38,055 nt of DNA, from NCBI GenBank assembly GCA_011523005.1, contig WTHU01000051.1:773-38827 (forward strand), in the 5' to 3' direction. The notes below the pieces were generated by a model that worked only from the letters and a program-made list of their open reading frames with translations, searched no databases and was not told the origin of the DNA. Position 1 is the first letter of the stretch. Every line of letters begins with the position of its first letter. A program made the position numbers and the translations under genes. This document shows, in pieces, positions 18,204-27,660 of this stretch. The stretch comes from Acidimicrobiales bacterium. Lineage in GTDB: Bacteria; Actinomycetota; Acidimicrobiia; Acidimicrobiales; UBA8592.

Positions 18204-18205
18204 CA
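18182..18205. repeat. 24-bp perfect inverted repeat TGTTAATCAAGGCCTTGATTAACA spanning both stop codons of two convergent genes
   Basis: Direct reading; symmetric around 18193/18194. Confidence 0.95.
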
Positions 18206-19440
18206 CTTCGGTCTTTTCCAGTTAATAAGACTGCGATTACTGTTTGAGCATCTATCTGACCCGCTTCAAATGCATTGATTGCCCCTGCTACAGATGCAGC
18301 TCCCGTCGGCTCAGTCTGTATTCCTATTTTTGGAACGAGTTCGCTTGCTTGCACGATTTGATCTTCACGCGCAACCACACTGCCCCCTTTGCTGAGTAAT
18401 AAGGAACGCGCAACTCCTATCCAGTCATAAGTTATATCATCGAGAATACCGGTCGCTATGCTCGTTGGATTAGCCCATGGTTGCATAAGTTCAGACTGGT
18501 TTTTTTGGCAATACTCAATTACTTCTTCAACAGGTTTTTCTGTAGGTATCCTTTTCCAAGCTGCATCAAATGGTGCGCAACCCTCAGATTGCACTGCCCA
18601 AATTTTCGGTACTTTGGAGAGTTTTCCGAATTGTGCGGCCTCAAACAGCCCTATCGCACAACTAGTTAGAAGCGCTCCTCCTCCTACTTGAATAAATAGA
18701 TCGTCGGCGGGGTTATCTTCAAGTGCTTCAGCCAATTCCCACCCTATTGTTCGTCCGCCATCAAGAGTAAGTATGTTCTCTGTAGCTTGAACACCAAATG
18801 GTAGAGAACCACTTTCAATCGCCTTATGGAATTCAACCATACATGGGTCACCAAGTTGACCCTTTTTTCTCTCACACACATGGATTTGCGCTCCAAGAGA
18901 TTCTAACTCTGCGACTATTGAGGGATTTGCCCAGGTAGGTATGAACACATCTATCGGCCGCCCAGCAGCTCGTGCGACGGTTGCTGCCCCTATTGCTGCA
19001 TTTCCACACGATGATATCGCAAGTCTTTTATTGTCTTCTATCGAATCAATAGCAAGGTGAAGTAGCAACCCCATAAGGTGACGAGCCTTATGGGATCCAC
19101 CTACATTTTGTGTTTCATCTTTCCAAATCACAGAGGAGGGCAACAAATCTGATGCATTTCCCCAGATTCCGGTGGGTGTTATTGTGAATTTTGATTCGGT
19201 TGTCCTCTCGATAGCATCATTTATTTGTTTTACTAAGAGAATAAAATCTTCGTCTTTCCAACCACGATCGATCGCTTTGTGCCACGACCACAACATTTTT
19301 CGCCACCGAATATAGGGATTTAGCTCTTCGTCATTTTTACTAGGCCACTCTGCCCCATCAGGTGTGAGTATCCATGAAGTATAGCTGTTGTGATCTGAAC
19401 CCACGTTAGGCCGACACGCCTGTTTGGGCATTAAATTCAC
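18184..19440 (-). CDS. Fold-type II PLP-dependent enzyme (threonine synthase / ammonia-lyase-like)
   Basis: SSVIWKDETQNVGGSHKARHLMGLLLHLA (PLP-Lys); AISSCGNAAIGAATVARAAGRPIDVFIP; LFIQVGGGALLTSCAIGLFEA. Confidence 0.85.
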   Translation of the reverse strand: MNLMPKQACRPNVGSDHNSYTSWILTPDGAEWPSKNDEELNPYIRWRKMLWSWHKAIDRGWKDEDFILLVKQINDAIERTTESKFTITPTGIWGNASDLLPSSVIWKDETQNVGGSHKARHLMGLLLHLAIDSIEDNKRLAISSCGNAAIGAATVARAAGRPIDVFIPTWANPSIVAELESLGAQIHVCERKKGQLGDPCMVEFHKAIESGSLPFGVQATENILTLDGGRTIGWELAEALEDNPADDLFIQVGGGALLTSCAIGLFEAAQFGKLSKVPKIWAVQSEGCAPFDAAWKRIPTEKPVEEVIEYCQKNQSELMQPWANPTSIATGILDDITYDWIGVARSLLLSKGGSVVAREDQIVQASELVPKIGIQTEPTGAASVAGAINAFEAGQIDAQTVIAVLLTGKDRSVNQGLD

Positions 19441-20917
19441 GAATCATTTCATCCCAAATAGGTGGAAACTTATGGAGTTCATTCCAAAATTCTTGTGACC
19501 GACGTGCGTCAAAGTCTTCCACAGAAATACCTTGTTGCTCAACCCATGTGTAATAGCCAAGGTTAAAGATCCGATTTCTTCCTACATCACTGAGAATTTC
19601 CAAGTGCTGTGAGTCCGCATTCACAACGTGGGAGGTAAAAATCTCATGCGCATCTTTAGCGGTAAAGCCGTTGGGATACTTGTCTCTCATCAAATGAGCT
19701 TTTTCGCTTTCATAAAGTTCTGATCCATCTGTCGCTACCGTCATGATTACGTCGTTGGGGCCTAGATTTAACTCTTTTGCTGTTTTGATAGAAGCCATCA
19801 TGTTGCAGATAGATGAAAATCCCAAATGCTTCAAATTTTCCACAATTTCCTCTGAAATCTGATGTTCGGACTTTAGGTATTCCTTTCCGCTATCGGTCGT
19901 AAATACGAGATTTAACCCATCTGTAGCCGCATCAGATATTCCGGCAACAATATCTGTATTCATGACGTTATGGATTAAAGGTATATGTTTGTCGCCTATT
20001 CCCTGTATGTTGTGTTCGCCATACCCGTTGTAGAGCATGGTTGGGCACTCTAGAGCTTCCACAGCAATAATCTTTGCACCGTAATCGTCTTTTAGTCTGT
20101 CACCGGCAGCGAGCGTACCTGCTGACCCAGAGGCAAATGTGCAGGCAGCAAGGTTGAGTTGTGGTTCATTAATTTTAAGAGTTTCAAATATATGACCTAA
20201 TGCCCTACCCGTTACTGCATAGTGCCCGATATGGTTTGCATATTCCGAAAACTGATTAAAGATATAGTTTGATTCATCTTGTTCGAGTTCGTTACACGCA
20301 TCATAGATCTCTTTGACATTACTTTCTGAACCAGGTGTTCGAATGATGTCGTCTGGGTTCATAACCCACTTGTCTAACCAGTCAAAGCGTTCTTGACTCA
20401 TGTTCTCTGGCAAGACAGCTACTCCACGGCTGCGCATTAGAGTAGATATCGCTATTCCCCCTCTGGCAAAGTTACCAGTTGATGGCCATATAGCCCGATG
20501 GTGAGTCGGATTAAATTGGCCGCTTATAACACGTGGCGCAAAGCAGGAATATGCAGCTAAGACTTTATGAGCTGTAATCATGGGAAAGCGATTCCCGTAG
20601 GCCAATACTATTTTTGCATCAACCCCTGTTAGCTCTGACGGGAGGACAATATGTTGCGGGACATCTACGGTTCCACCCGTGCCATATTCATTGTACCAAT
20701 GGACTCTAAATAGATTTAATGGGTGGGCTTCGTTAGGATCTATTTGCTTTAGTGCCTCTTTAACAGGATTAGGTATTTTGGTTGGGTCTGCCAACTCTTC
20801 AAAGGTAGGAAGCAAGATATTTTCTTCTTGAAATCTATTTACTGAGCTTTTGTAATTGCCTTCATTGACGACAGTTTGAAGGAGACCGAATCGTTCCAAA
20901 TCCATACCTATTGACAT
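19406..20917 (-). CDS. Fold-type II PLP-dependent protein, cysteine synthase-like
   Basis: GNRFPMITAHKVLAAYSCF (candidate PLP-Lys); PSTGNFARGGIAIS; AACTFASGSAGTLAAGDRLKDDYGAKIIAVEALECPTM. Confidence 0.78.
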   Translation of the reverse strand: MSIGMDLERFGLLQTVVNEGNYKSSVNRFQEENILLPTFEELADPTKIPNPVKEALKQIDPNEAHPLNLFRVHWYNEYGTGGTVDVPQHIVLPSELTGVDAKIVLAYGNRFPMITAHKVLAAYSCFAPRVISGQFNPTHHRAIWPSTGNFARGGIAISTLMRSRGVAVLPENMSQERFDWLDKWVMNPDDIIRTPGSESNVKEIYDACNELEQDESNYIFNQFSEYANHIGHYAVTGRALGHIFETLKINEPQLNLAACTFASGSAGTLAAGDRLKDDYGAKIIAVEALECPTMLYNGYGEHNIQGIGDKHIPLIHNVMNTDIVAGISDAATDGLNLVFTTDSGKEYLKSEHQISEEIVENLKHLGFSSICNMMASIKTAKELNLGPNDVIMTVATDGSELYESEKAHLMRDKYPNGFTAKDAHEIFTSHVVNADSQHLEILSDVGRNRIFNLGYYTWVEQQGISVEDFDARRSQEFWNELHKFPPIWDEMIREFNAQTGVSA

Positions 20918-20986
20918 ATCCTTAACTTATCGTCTCTTACCGTAATTTGGGAGTTCCGTAAGCGAGTTTTCAAGACCAATGAGGCG

Positions 20987-22219
20987 ATGTTTCTAGATAC
21001 GGGGTACTGTGTTTGCGTGGCTGATAGATCAATTGATCTCCTTGATGGAGAGTTCTATACGAATAACCCCTATGAGACGTACCGTTGGATGCGAGAAGAG
21101 GACCCTATCTATTGGGACTCCAGCAATGAGATATGGGGTATCTCGCGTTACGACGACATAGTAGAAATTGAGAAGAATAAAGCAATTTTCATCAATTCAG
21201 ACAAGGAGAAGGGAGGGTACCGTCCTAACCTGCCTGCAGATTCGTCAATAATTGGTTTAGATGACCCTGAGCATAATGTTCGGAGGTTACTGGTTTCTAG
21301 AAGGTTCACTCCTCGTTCAGTAAATTCTTGGACGCCCCATATTACTGGTGCTGTGGAGCATCTTCTTGATAACGCCTTATCTAATGAAGGCCCAACCGAC
21401 ATTGTTGGTGAACTCGCTGCTCCTCTTCCGGCAATGATGATTGGGCATCTACTTGGGTTTCCTGAAGACCTTTGGCCGTCACTTCACAGATGGTCTGAAG
21501 AGACGATCGCGTTGGGTGGCGGGCCCCGTTATCAGAACGAGGAAGGCACCAAGGCAGTTTTTGAGTTCGTGGAAGCCTGCATGAAGCTTTATTCTGATAA
21601 GAAAATAAATCCTTCGGATGACATCATGTCAGCTTGGATTACGGCTGAGTCTGAAGGTTTAAAGGATGGTTCAGATTTTGGTCTAGATCAAATAATAAGT
21701 GATTGTTTGCTGTTACTTGATGGAGGAGCAGAAACAACACGTACAGTAATTGCGAGATCGATGCTTAATCTTGCTAACTCCCCCACTCAGTGGGAACTCC
21801 TAAAGGGCGGTGCAGATCTTGAAATCGCCGTAGAGGAATTTATTCGATATGTAACTCCAATTCATAATATGTGCCGTGTCGCTACGGAGGATTATTCCAT
21901 GCATGATAAAACAATACGCAAGGGTGACCAGGTCGTACTCATGTACTCTTCAGCGAATAGGGATCCAGAGAAGTTTACTAACCCTGAAGCACTCGATATC
22001 AGCAGAAACCCAAACCACCATATTGCTTTTGGGTTTGGTACTCACTTCTGTTTAGGCGCATCTTTGGCTCGTCTTGAAATAAAGCTCTTCTTTGAGCAAC
22101 TGATAGAGCGTGTAGAGAACTTTGCACTTGCTGGTAACCCTGTAGAAATGCCTAATGCTTTTGTCTATGGTTTAGCATCTTGCCCTATGGATTTAACCCC
22201 AAAAGCTAGCCACGTTTAA
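20987..22219 (+). CDS. Cytochrome P450, CYP142-like
   Basis: I-helix LLLDGGAETTRTVIA; ExxR region VEEFIRYVTPIHNMCRV; heme loop HHIAFGFGTHFCLGASLARLE. GTG at 21017 is an alternative start. Confidence 0.93.
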   Translation: MFLDTGYCVCVADRSIDLLDGEFYTNNPYETYRWMREEDPIYWDSSNEIWGISRYDDIVEIEKNKAIFINSDKEKGGYRPNLPADSSIIGLDDPEHNVRRLLVSRRFTPRSVNSWTPHITGAVEHLLDNALSNEGPTDIVGELAAPLPAMMIGHLLGFPEDLWPSLHRWSEETIALGGGPRYQNEEGTKAVFEFVEACMKLYSDKKINPSDDIMSAWITAESEGLKDGSDFGLDQIISDCLLLLDGGAETTRTVIARSMLNLANSPTQWELLKGGADLEIAVEEFIRYVTPIHNMCRVATEDYSMHDKTIRKGDQVVLMYSSANRDPEKFTNPEALDISRNPNHHIAFGFGTHFCLGASLARLEIKLFFEQLIERVENFALAGNPVEMPNAFVYGLASCPMDLTPKASHV

Positions 22220-23159
22220 GATCAGATTTCAACACTGGAACTAGATCATCCTTATGCCTTCCCAGTTGTTCAATTACTTGATCAGCCTTTAGCCGAGCTA
22301 CATGTACACGTATATTGACTGTATCGCATCCTGAGTCATGCACTATTCCGCTTAAACGCTCAGCCGCTTCAGCACCATTTTGGCCAAATACCGTGCTATC
22401 TCCCTGAATCCAATTCGCTTTAGCTCGATCACTTGCGTAGCTATGGTAATGCTCCATTTGAGCTTGAATCTGTGACGTTGGGGGGCTTCCAATCCAAACA
22501 CGCCGGATCAGTATGACTGGGCCGTTTCCGCCAGCCTCTCGATATATAGAAGACAGCTTCTTAGAGACTTCGGGAGATTGCAACGAATCAAAGAGAATTC
22601 CTGCATTAAGTCTCGCAGCTCTCCTACATGCTTCGGTACTCTGTGCTGCGATTACAATTGGAATCGGTTGAAGTTTGCATTGATTTATGGCGAGATCCTT
22701 AGCAATCGGATCTTCAGCTATCCCGCGCAAAGTATCAACGATCCAAGGAAGGTTACTTTTGAATCGGATATTTCTCTCATCAAATGGGACTTCTGCCAGC
22801 TCAAAGTCAACTGGAAGCGCACCTGCTGCGAAGCCTATTCCGACTCGATGCGGGTAAGCGCTGGATAGCCAAGCTATTTCTTCTGCAAGCATGGCACGAG
22901 GTTTGGTCGGGAGTAACAGCGGACAAGGAGAAACCCATATTTTCTCAGTCGCTGCCAAAAGAAACGCACTGAGCTGAAGCGGGTTGGGTAAGTATCCCGG
23001 AAATCCTGCATGATGTTCACTAACCATGACACCGTCATAGCCAATATCCTCAGCGAGTTGTGCCTCTGCTCTCATTTGATTTACCTGATCAACTGATGTC
23101 CCCTCGGATGCATAAAGACGAAGCGATACAGAACCTGCACCTAATGTCATTCCCGACAT
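22206..23159 (-). CDS. LLM-class flavin-dependent oxidoreductase
   Basis: DIGYDGVMVSEHHAGFPGYLPNPLQLSAFLLAATEKIWVSPCPLLLPTKPRAMLAEEIAWLSSAYPHRVGIGFAAG. Confidence 0.9.
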   Translation of the reverse strand: MSGMTLGAGSVSLRLYASEGTSVDQVNQMRAEAQLAEDIGYDGVMVSEHHAGFPGYLPNPLQLSAFLLAATEKIWVSPCPLLLPTKPRAMLAEEIAWLSSAYPHRVGIGFAAGALPVDFELAEVPFDERNIRFKSNLPWIVDTLRGIAEDPIAKDLAINQCKLQPIPIVIAAQSTEACRRAARLNAGILFDSLQSPEVSKKLSSIYREAGGNGPVILIRRVWIGSPPTSQIQAQMEHYHSYASDRAKANWIQGDSTVFGQNGAEAAERLSGIVHDSGCDTVNIRVHVARLKADQVIEQLGRHKDDLVPVLKSDLKRG

Positions 23160-23993
23160 TTAAGGAAGTTCTCCGTGAAGCTCGTCATTAGAAAAGTTGC
23201 TTAAAAACTGTGTAAATTGAGGCCCCCTTCTTAATGAATGACCACCATCAACATTTATGCACTGCCCAGTGATCCATCTTGATTCGGAACTCAGAAGAAA
23301 CTTTACAAGCGCAGCGACATCATTTGGCTGGCCCACGTCTCCAAGTGGTGTGTTTTCTATATAGCTGGAAAATATCTCACTGTCTCTGGGAATGCCCTCC
23401 ATGATCTCAGTCTCAATAAAACCAGGGCGAACCGCATTGAATCGTATATTTGCTGGTCCATACTCATCAGCTGCATTTCGAATGATCGCTTCAATACCAG
23501 CTTTCGCTGCAGGATACGCTCCGAACCAAAGATGGGTTAGGTGACTTGCTATAGATGACATCCCCACAAAAGAAGCTTTATCAGACTTTCGCAGTATAGG
23601 AACAGCATGTTTGATGCAAAGCATCGTGCCAAGGACGTTCAAGTTTAGAACTCTTGAGAACTCTTCCGCGGTCTGCATGTGGTACGGAACTATTGCTCCT
23701 CCCCCTCCTGCATTTGCAACAACTCCATCAAGGCCCTCACCAAACTCATCAGCAGCTAAAACAGTTTCAAGGACCTGTTCTTCGTCAGTTACGTCACAAG
23801 TCACATATTGAATAACTCCACCATCTTGATGGTTTTCAACTATTTCTTGAACAGACTGTTTCAAGCTCTCTTCGGTTCTTCCACATATAGTCACAAGCGC
23901 TCCATGAGAATACATTTCAGCAGCACAAGCTTTTCCGATACCGGTCCCTCCTCCAGTAATAAGGACTCCAAAATTTTCTAGATCTCTTTTCAT
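23160..23993 (-). CDS. SDR family oxidoreductase
   Basis: VLITGGGTGIGKACAAEMYSHGA; GVVANAGGGG; YPAAKAGIEAIIRNAADEYGPANIRFNAVRPGFI; GQCINVDGGHSLRRGP. Confidence 0.93.
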   Translation of the reverse strand: MKRDLENFGVLITGGGTGIGKACAAEMYSHGALVTICGRTEESLKQSVQEIVENHQDGGVIQYVTCDVTDEEQVLETVLAADEFGEGLDGVVANAGGGGAIVPYHMQTAEEFSRVLNLNVLGTMLCIKHAVPILRKSDKASFVGMSSIASHLTHLWFGAYPAAKAGIEAIIRNAADEYGPANIRFNAVRPGFIETEIMEGIPRDSEIFSSYIENTPLGDVGQPNDVAALVKFLLSSESRWITGQCINVDGGHSLRRGPQFTQFLSNFSNDELHGELP

Positions 23994-24008
23994 GTCATCT
24001 CCAAAGTT

Positions 24009-24671
24009 TTAAACATCTTTCTCCAACTCACCTTTCAGAAGTGAAGAAATTCCTGGAAAACCAACAATTTTCCCCCATTCACGATCTAAATAGTAGGCGA
24101 CTAATATGATCACCGCAGTTGTGTACACCCAGTTCACAAAGAATCTAATGATCAGGTAACCGTCAACCGAAGCATTGTTATACAGCCAGATATCAAAACC
24201 AGAACTTACAAGCAATGCAACTCCTAAAATGCAGCCAACTCGGTTAACTCCCAATTGGAAAGCCGGATGGTCTGTGCTGAATTTATTGGAATAGATAAAT
24301 TTCTTAACCTGCTTTGTCAAATATCCACGAGATAATAATGCTGTAGATATAAGCCCAATTCCCACAGAAGCTTTAGTTCCAATTCCAATTCCAAAATATA
24401 CAGCTTCGCTGTCAGTGATTATTCCTATGACTCCCCTTATCACAATTCCTGCAGTGACTATGGGAATGAACTTTCCTATAGGATGCCCGTTTCTATACCT
24501 GCGAATGGAGATAGCTACAGACCAAACAGTCGCAGCGACGATAGCCTGTGCCAAACCCAACATTCTATTGAAGACGATAAACAAAACAATTGGCATGATT
24601 GATTCCCATGGGTTCTGCTTTACCCGAGGAGTTTCTGGCGGACCAGATTTATTTGGATCTTCTTCAGCCAC
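24009..24671 (-). CDS. Multi-pass membrane protein (DUF3159 / VC0807-like)
   Basis: Several hydrophobic helices; AQAIVAATVWSVAISIRRYRNGHPIGKFIPIVTAGIVIRG resembles the family; family assignment from memory. Confidence 0.6.
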   Translation of the reverse strand: MAEEDPNKSGPPETPRVKQNPWESIMPIVLFIVFNRMLGLAQAIVAATVWSVAISIRRYRNGHPIGKFIPIVTAGIVIRGVIGIITDSEAVYFGIGIGTKASVGIGLISTALLSRGYLTKQVKKFIYSNKFSTDHPAFQLGVNRVGCILGVALLVSSGFDIWLYNNASVDGYLIIRFFVNWVYTTAVIILVAYYLDREWGKIVGFPGISSLLKGELEKDV

Positions 24672-24762
24672 GTATTCATTTTGCTGCTTTAGAGAAAGAA
24701 TTACACAATATGCAGTGAAATTTAGTTGAGTCTAAAGTTTAAATAGCTAAGGGGAGGTTTTT

Positions 24763-25563
24763 GTGAGCACTATAGCAATAACAGGATCAGGGTCGGGCAT
24801 CGGAGCTGCAACTCGGGAGTTAATGGAATCTCAAGCGGTAGATGTTATTGGGATTGATATCCAAAATGCGGAGATTGAAGCTGATTTGGGAACACCCGAG
24901 GGAAGGCAGAGAGCAATTGCTTCAACGCTTGACATGGCCGGAGGTAAACTTGACGGTTTGGTAACGTGTGCTGGTGTTTCAGTTCCCTTCGACCCGAAAC
25001 TAATGCTTTCAATCAATTGGTTTGGGACCATGGAGCTTTTAGAAGGGTTAAAAGACTCCTTAGCTAAAGGCAATGAGAACTCATACGTTGTAGCTGTATC
25101 ATCGAACTCAACTACGATTACTCCAAACATTCCCGATGAACTTGTTAACGCCTGTCTAGATCGTGACGAGCAAACAGCCTCTGAAGTTCTTGATGGGCTT
25201 GAGAGCCCACAGGATATGGCAATAGCTTATGCCGCATCTAAGTTAGCGGTTGCTAGATATGTTCGAATGAACGCACCATCGGAAGATTGGGCAGGGAATG
25301 GAATTCGTTTAAACGCTATTTGCCCGGGAGCGATCATGACTCCATTGCTCAAGAACAGTATCAACGACCCTGTATTTGGACCTGCTGTTGAGCACCTACC
25401 GATTCCTGTCGGAGACTTTGGCTCTCCTGACCTCATAGCTAAATGGATAGCAATGATGCTTTCCCCAGCTGCAGATTTCATGTGTGGGTCACTAGTTTAT
25501 GTTGATGGCGGTTCGGATGCTTTAATTCGTCCAAACGATTGGCCACGGTCTTTTTCCATCTAA
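24763..25563 (+). CDS. SDR family oxidoreductase, 3-alpha-hydroxysteroid dehydrogenase-like
   Basis: MSTIAITGSGSGIGAATRELMESQAVDVIGIDIQNAEIEADLGTPEGRQRAI resembles the N-terminus of 3alpha-HSD/carbonyl reductases; YAASKLAVARYVR; VDGGSDA. Confidence 0.88.
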   Translation: MSTIAITGSGSGIGAATRELMESQAVDVIGIDIQNAEIEADLGTPEGRQRAIASTLDMAGGKLDGLVTCAGVSVPFDPKLMLSINWFGTMELLEGLKDSLAKGNENSYVVAVSSNSTTITPNIPDELVNACLDRDEQTASEVLDGLESPQDMAIAYAASKLAVARYVRMNAPSEDWAGNGIRLNAICPGAIMTPLLKNSINDPVFGPAVEHLPIPVGDFGSPDLIAKWIAMMLSPAADFMCGSLVYVDGGSDALIRPNDWPRSFSI

Positions 25564-25642
25564 TGTAATCTTCTTTCCTTGTCTCCATGTTGCAAGACTA
25601 TTTTGGGTCACTTAGCATCACTCAAAGGATAAAGGAGTAAGA

Positions 25643-27184
25643 ATGTACCCTGGTGAAATAGCAAAGTCGACCCCTGATAAGCCTGCGATCATCATGTCTG
25701 ACACAGGTGAATCAATGTCATTCCTGGAGCTTCATGAGTATGCAGAAAGAATGGCCAATCTATTTCAGGCAGCTGGCTTGAAACCCGGTGACCATGTTGC
25801 GCTATGCCTTGAAAACCGTATGGAATTTTTACCCATCTGTTGGGGCGCCCACTATGCAGGTTTATATTACACAGCAATAAGCTCTCGGCTTACGGCACCT
25901 GAGATGGCTTACATCATTAACGATTGCGGGGCTGGTGCTTTCATCACCTCCACATACAAAGCGCAAGAGGCTATTGAGTTAGAAGACGATATACCACATG
26001 TTTTTTTGCGACTTAGTGTGGGCGGAAATATTGATGGCTACGATCAGCTAGAGGCGCTTCTGGCAGAACAGCCAATTACGCCTGTCGGACCAAGGGTTGA
26101 GGGTGCTGACATGCTCTATTCTTCAGGTACCACTGGGCGTCCCAAGGGAGTCAAAGTTCCCTTGCCAGAGACTGCTCTAGGAGACACTGATGGAGTTACA
26201 GCCTTACTTGGTCTTCTTTTTGGCGCTAACCAAAACACTGTTTATCTATCTCCTGCCCCTTTATATCACGCTGCCCCACTTCGATTCTGCCGAGGAATAC
26301 ATAAGATTGGTGGGACCGTAATTGTTATGCCGAGATTCGACCCACTAGAGCTTCTTGAAAGTATTCAGGAGTACAAGGCAACATTTATGCAAGTAGTCCC
26401 AACAATGTTCGTCAGGCTATTAAAACTTGATAAAACCGAGCGCGAAGCATTTGATGTTTCCTCGCTTGAGTCTGTGGTCCATGCTGCAGCACCATGCCCA
26501 ATTCCGGTCAAGAAGCAAATGATTGAGTGGTGGGGAAAAATTATTCATGAATACTATGCCGGCACCGAGGGTAACGGATTTTGCTATTGCAACAGTGACG
26601 ATTGGCTCAGCCACGAAGGAACGGTCGGGAAAGCAATATTGGGAACATTACATATTGTTGATGATGATGGTGCTGAGCTGCCGGTCGGAGAAATAGGTGG
26701 CGTTTACTTTGAAAGTGATGGCAATTTTGAATACCACAATGACCCTGAGAAGACTGAAAGCGCCAAACTAAATAATGGCTGGTCGACGCTAGGTGATATT
26801 GGAAAAATTGATGAAGACGGTTTCTTATACCTAACAGATAGAAAAGCATTTATGATCATTTCGGGAGGAGTCAATATATACCCTCAAGAAGCGGAAAATG
26901 TCTTAACGATGCATGAGAAAGTTCTTGACGTTGCGGTTTTCGGAGTTCCCAATGATGATTTAGGAGAAGAGGTCAAAGCAGTCGTTCAACTTCTTGACCC
27001 AGATCAAGCATCACCAGAAGTTGAAAGAGAACTTCTGTTATATTGCCAAGAGCAACTCGCAAAAGTGAAATGCCCAAGAAGTATTGACTTCCGAGATGAA
27101 CTTCCTCGGCATCCCACTGGAAAGCTTTATAAACGACTGTTGCGTGACGAGTATTGGGGCGATAGCGAAAGTCGAATAGTTTAG
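25643..27184 (+). CDS. Acyl-CoA synthetase (AMP-binding, FadD-like)
   Basis: MLYSSGTTGRPKGVKVPLP; EYYAGTEGNGFCYCNSDDWLSHEGTVGKA; STLGDIGKIDEDGFLYLTDRKAFMIISGGVNIYPQEAENVL; C-terminal RHPTGKLYKRLLRDEY. Confidence 0.95.
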   Translation: MYPGEIAKSTPDKPAIIMSDTGESMSFLELHEYAERMANLFQAAGLKPGDHVALCLENRMEFLPICWGAHYAGLYYTAISSRLTAPEMAYIINDCGAGAFITSTYKAQEAIELEDDIPHVFLRLSVGGNIDGYDQLEALLAEQPITPVGPRVEGADMLYSSGTTGRPKGVKVPLPETALGDTDGVTALLGLLFGANQNTVYLSPAPLYHAAPLRFCRGIHKIGGTVIVMPRFDPLELLESIQEYKATFMQVVPTMFVRLLKLDKTEREAFDVSSLESVVHAAAPCPIPVKKQMIEWWGKIIHEYYAGTEGNGFCYCNSDDWLSHEGTVGKAILGTLHIVDDDGAELPVGEIGGVYFESDGNFEYHNDPEKTESAKLNNGWSTLGDIGKIDEDGFLYLTDRKAFMIISGGVNIYPQEAENVLTMHEKVLDVAVFGVPNDDLGEEVKAVVQLLDPDQASPEVERELLLYCQEQLAKVKCPRSIDFRDELPRHPTGKLYKRLLRDEYWGDSESRIV

Positions 27185-27190
27185 GAAGAC

Positions 27191-27658
27191 ATGAATATTG
27201 ATGAAATAAATGATCATTTTGAGATTGAACGGTTAATGATTAAATATGTCGAAGCAATAGATAATAAAGACTGGAATATGCTTGATGAGGTCTTTACCGA
27301 GCAAGCATTTTTAGACTACGAAAGTTCGGGTGGTCCTGAAGGAAAAGGTGACTACCCCACCATCAAGAAATGGCTTCAGAAGAATTTGTCTATGTTCCCG
27401 ATGACACAACATATGATCGGTAAGTCATTTATTGAATACCATGGGGATTCTGCAAAATGCAGAACTATGTTCCATAACCCTGTTGGAGTTCCGATCAACG
27501 CTGACGGGGTTTATGACCCTGAGGGAGAAAGCCTCCACGTTTTTATCGTTGGAGGATGGTACAACGATTTTTGTGTCAAAACCGAAGAAGGCTGGCGTAT
27601 CGAAAAGAAAATTGAGGAACAGGCTTACATGCAAGGATCGTTCCCCCCTCTGCAATAA
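27191..27658 (+). CDS. Nuclear transport factor 2 / SnoaL-like protein
   Basis: EIERLMIKYVEAIDNKDWNMLDEVFTEQAFLDYESSGG; VGGWYNDFCVKTEEGWRIEKKIEEQAYMQGSFPP. Confidence 0.82.
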   Translation: MNIDEINDHFEIERLMIKYVEAIDNKDWNMLDEVFTEQAFLDYESSGGPEGKGDYPTIKKWLQKNLSMFPMTQHMIGKSFIEYHGDSAKCRTMFHNPVGVPINADGVYDPEGESLHVFIVGGWYNDFCVKTEEGWRIEKKIEEQAYMQGSFPPLQ

Positions 27659-27660
27659 TT

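Noticed and set aside
18182-18220. Classic intrinsic terminator at the palindrome
   Set aside because: No run of T follows the hairpin on either strand.
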